Source: Methanomethylovorans sp. PtaU1.Bin073 (GTDB lineage: Archaea; Halobacteriota; Methanosarcinia; Methanosarcinales; Methanosarcinaceae). From it: a stretch of 14,282 nt of DNA. The notes under the pieces are model-generated. The model ran no database searches, was not told the DNA's origin, and was given only the letters and a program-made list of their open reading frames with translations. Shown here piece by piece: positions 13,811 to 14,282 of the stretch. A program made the translations under genes and the position numbers. The DNA lies in contig MVQW01000322.1 of assembly GCA_002067265.1 (NCBI GenBank), forward strand, positions 1-14,282. Reading direction: 5' to 3'. Position 1 is the first letter of the stretch, and each line of letters opens with the position of its first letter.

Positions 13811-14282
13811 TTAATCGGATCTATACTTCATTCTTTCTACTATCGTTTTATCATACAACTTTACGATATCACTGCGTGTGATGATCCCTAGTATTTGTCT
13901 GTTGTCTTCCCGCGACACTACCGGAAGCCTGCCTATATCTTTTGCTGCGAGGCGCTGAAGTACAGTGTTCAGGGATTCGTCCGGGTATGCAACAATTAAA
14001 TTGGAATTGGCAATCTCGCCGACAGTCTTGTCAAGTTCTCCTTGTTTTACCTTGTCCCGAATGTCTTTCAGAGTTACGATTCCCCACAATTTGCCTTCAG
14101 AATCCATCACAGGGAACCCTACATGACGGCTGGATTGCATGAGGGCAATGAGCGCCTCTGCCTTCTTGTTCATAGAAATTGTCTGCACTTCTCTTTTCAT
14201 GGCATCGGCAACTTTTAATGACTCCATTATGTCTACTTCTTTTCCTTTTCTTATGGTAAATCCGCGTCTGCGCAGTGATTCT
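13811..14282 (-). CDS. Tandem CBS-domain C-terminus of a probable ClC-type chloride channel, N-terminus cut by window edge
   Basis: The minus frame stays open to base 14282, so the Met at 14225-14227 is probably internal, not the start. The 18 codons ahead of it read ESLRRRGFTIRKGKEVDI, which resembles the linker joining a ClC membrane domain to its cytosolic CBS pair. Two CBS repeats follow: VADAMKREVQTIS ... VGFPVMDSEGKLWGIVTLKDI, then VGEIANSNLIVAYPDESL ... IGRLPVVSREDNRQILGIITRSDIVKLY. Paired CBS domains bind adenine nucleotides or SAM and gate the attached protein. The ClC assignment rests on the linker alone; a stand-alone CBS protein or another CBS-linked channel is possible. The stop is 75 bases from the convergent transporter gene. 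Confidence 0.8.
   Translation of the reverse strand, partial: ESLRRRGFTIRKGKEVDIMESLKVADAMKREVQTISMNKKAEALIALMQSSRHVGFPVMDSEGKLWGIVTLKDIRDKVKQGELDKTVGEIANSNLIVAYPDESLNTVLQRLAAKDIGRLPVVSREDNRQILGIITRSDIVKLYDKTIVERMKYRSD

Overview
The window looks like chromosomal DNA of a methanogenic archaeon, most likely in the Methanosarcinaceae. This is inferred from gene content and signals; no comparison could be run. The archaeal markers are an archaeal/eukaryal-type leucyl-tRNA synthetase, the KEOPS subunit Cgi121, an RlmE methyltransferase with a C-terminal TRAM domain, a DUF211 protein, an e-MtaB-type tRNA methylthiotransferase, TATA-like boxes ahead of several genes, and oligo-T terminators. No tRNA, rRNA, CRISPR array or intact insertion sequence was found.

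Left region (1..~4400), accessory in character. A large minus-strand gene for a one-polypeptide Type IIG restriction-modification enzyme (PD-(D/E)XK nuclease, N6-adenine methyltransferase, target-recognition region) runs off the left edge. Upstream of it, on the same strand, is an unrecognised gene for a protein with one N-terminal membrane anchor. About 600 bases without a gene follow. They hold a short tandem-repeat element, a TATA-like box followed by inverted repeats, and a palindrome placed like an operator ahead of the next gene.

Central and right region (4429..12576), housekeeping and dominated by translation. A TTG-initiated DUF211 gene converges on a minus-strand pair (an unrecognised 182-residue coiled-coil protein, then rlmE, which methylates 23S rRNA). 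Next on the minus strand are leuS, ending in a hairpin terminator, and a tiny metal-binding protein of 48 residues. The latter diverges from cgi121 on the plus strand. Then comes a tight plus-strand pair: a class II fructose-1,6-bisphosphatase (glpX) and, three bases on, the tRNA methylthiotransferase. KEOPS makes t6A at tRNA position 37 and the methylthiotransferase turns t6A into ms2t6A, so two successive steps of one modification pathway flank the sugar phosphatase.

Right end (12734..14282). An ACR3-like/SBF-family ten-helix-type transporter stands alone, with the two residues thought essential in arsenite permeases retained. It converges on the C-terminal tandem-CBS part of what appears to be a ClC-type chloride channel, cut by the right edge.

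No clearly new multi-gene system was found. The best leads are the membrane-anchored protein beside the Type IIG enzyme, the structured 4072..4365 intergenic region, the unrecognised partner of rlmE, and the small Cys-rich protein.
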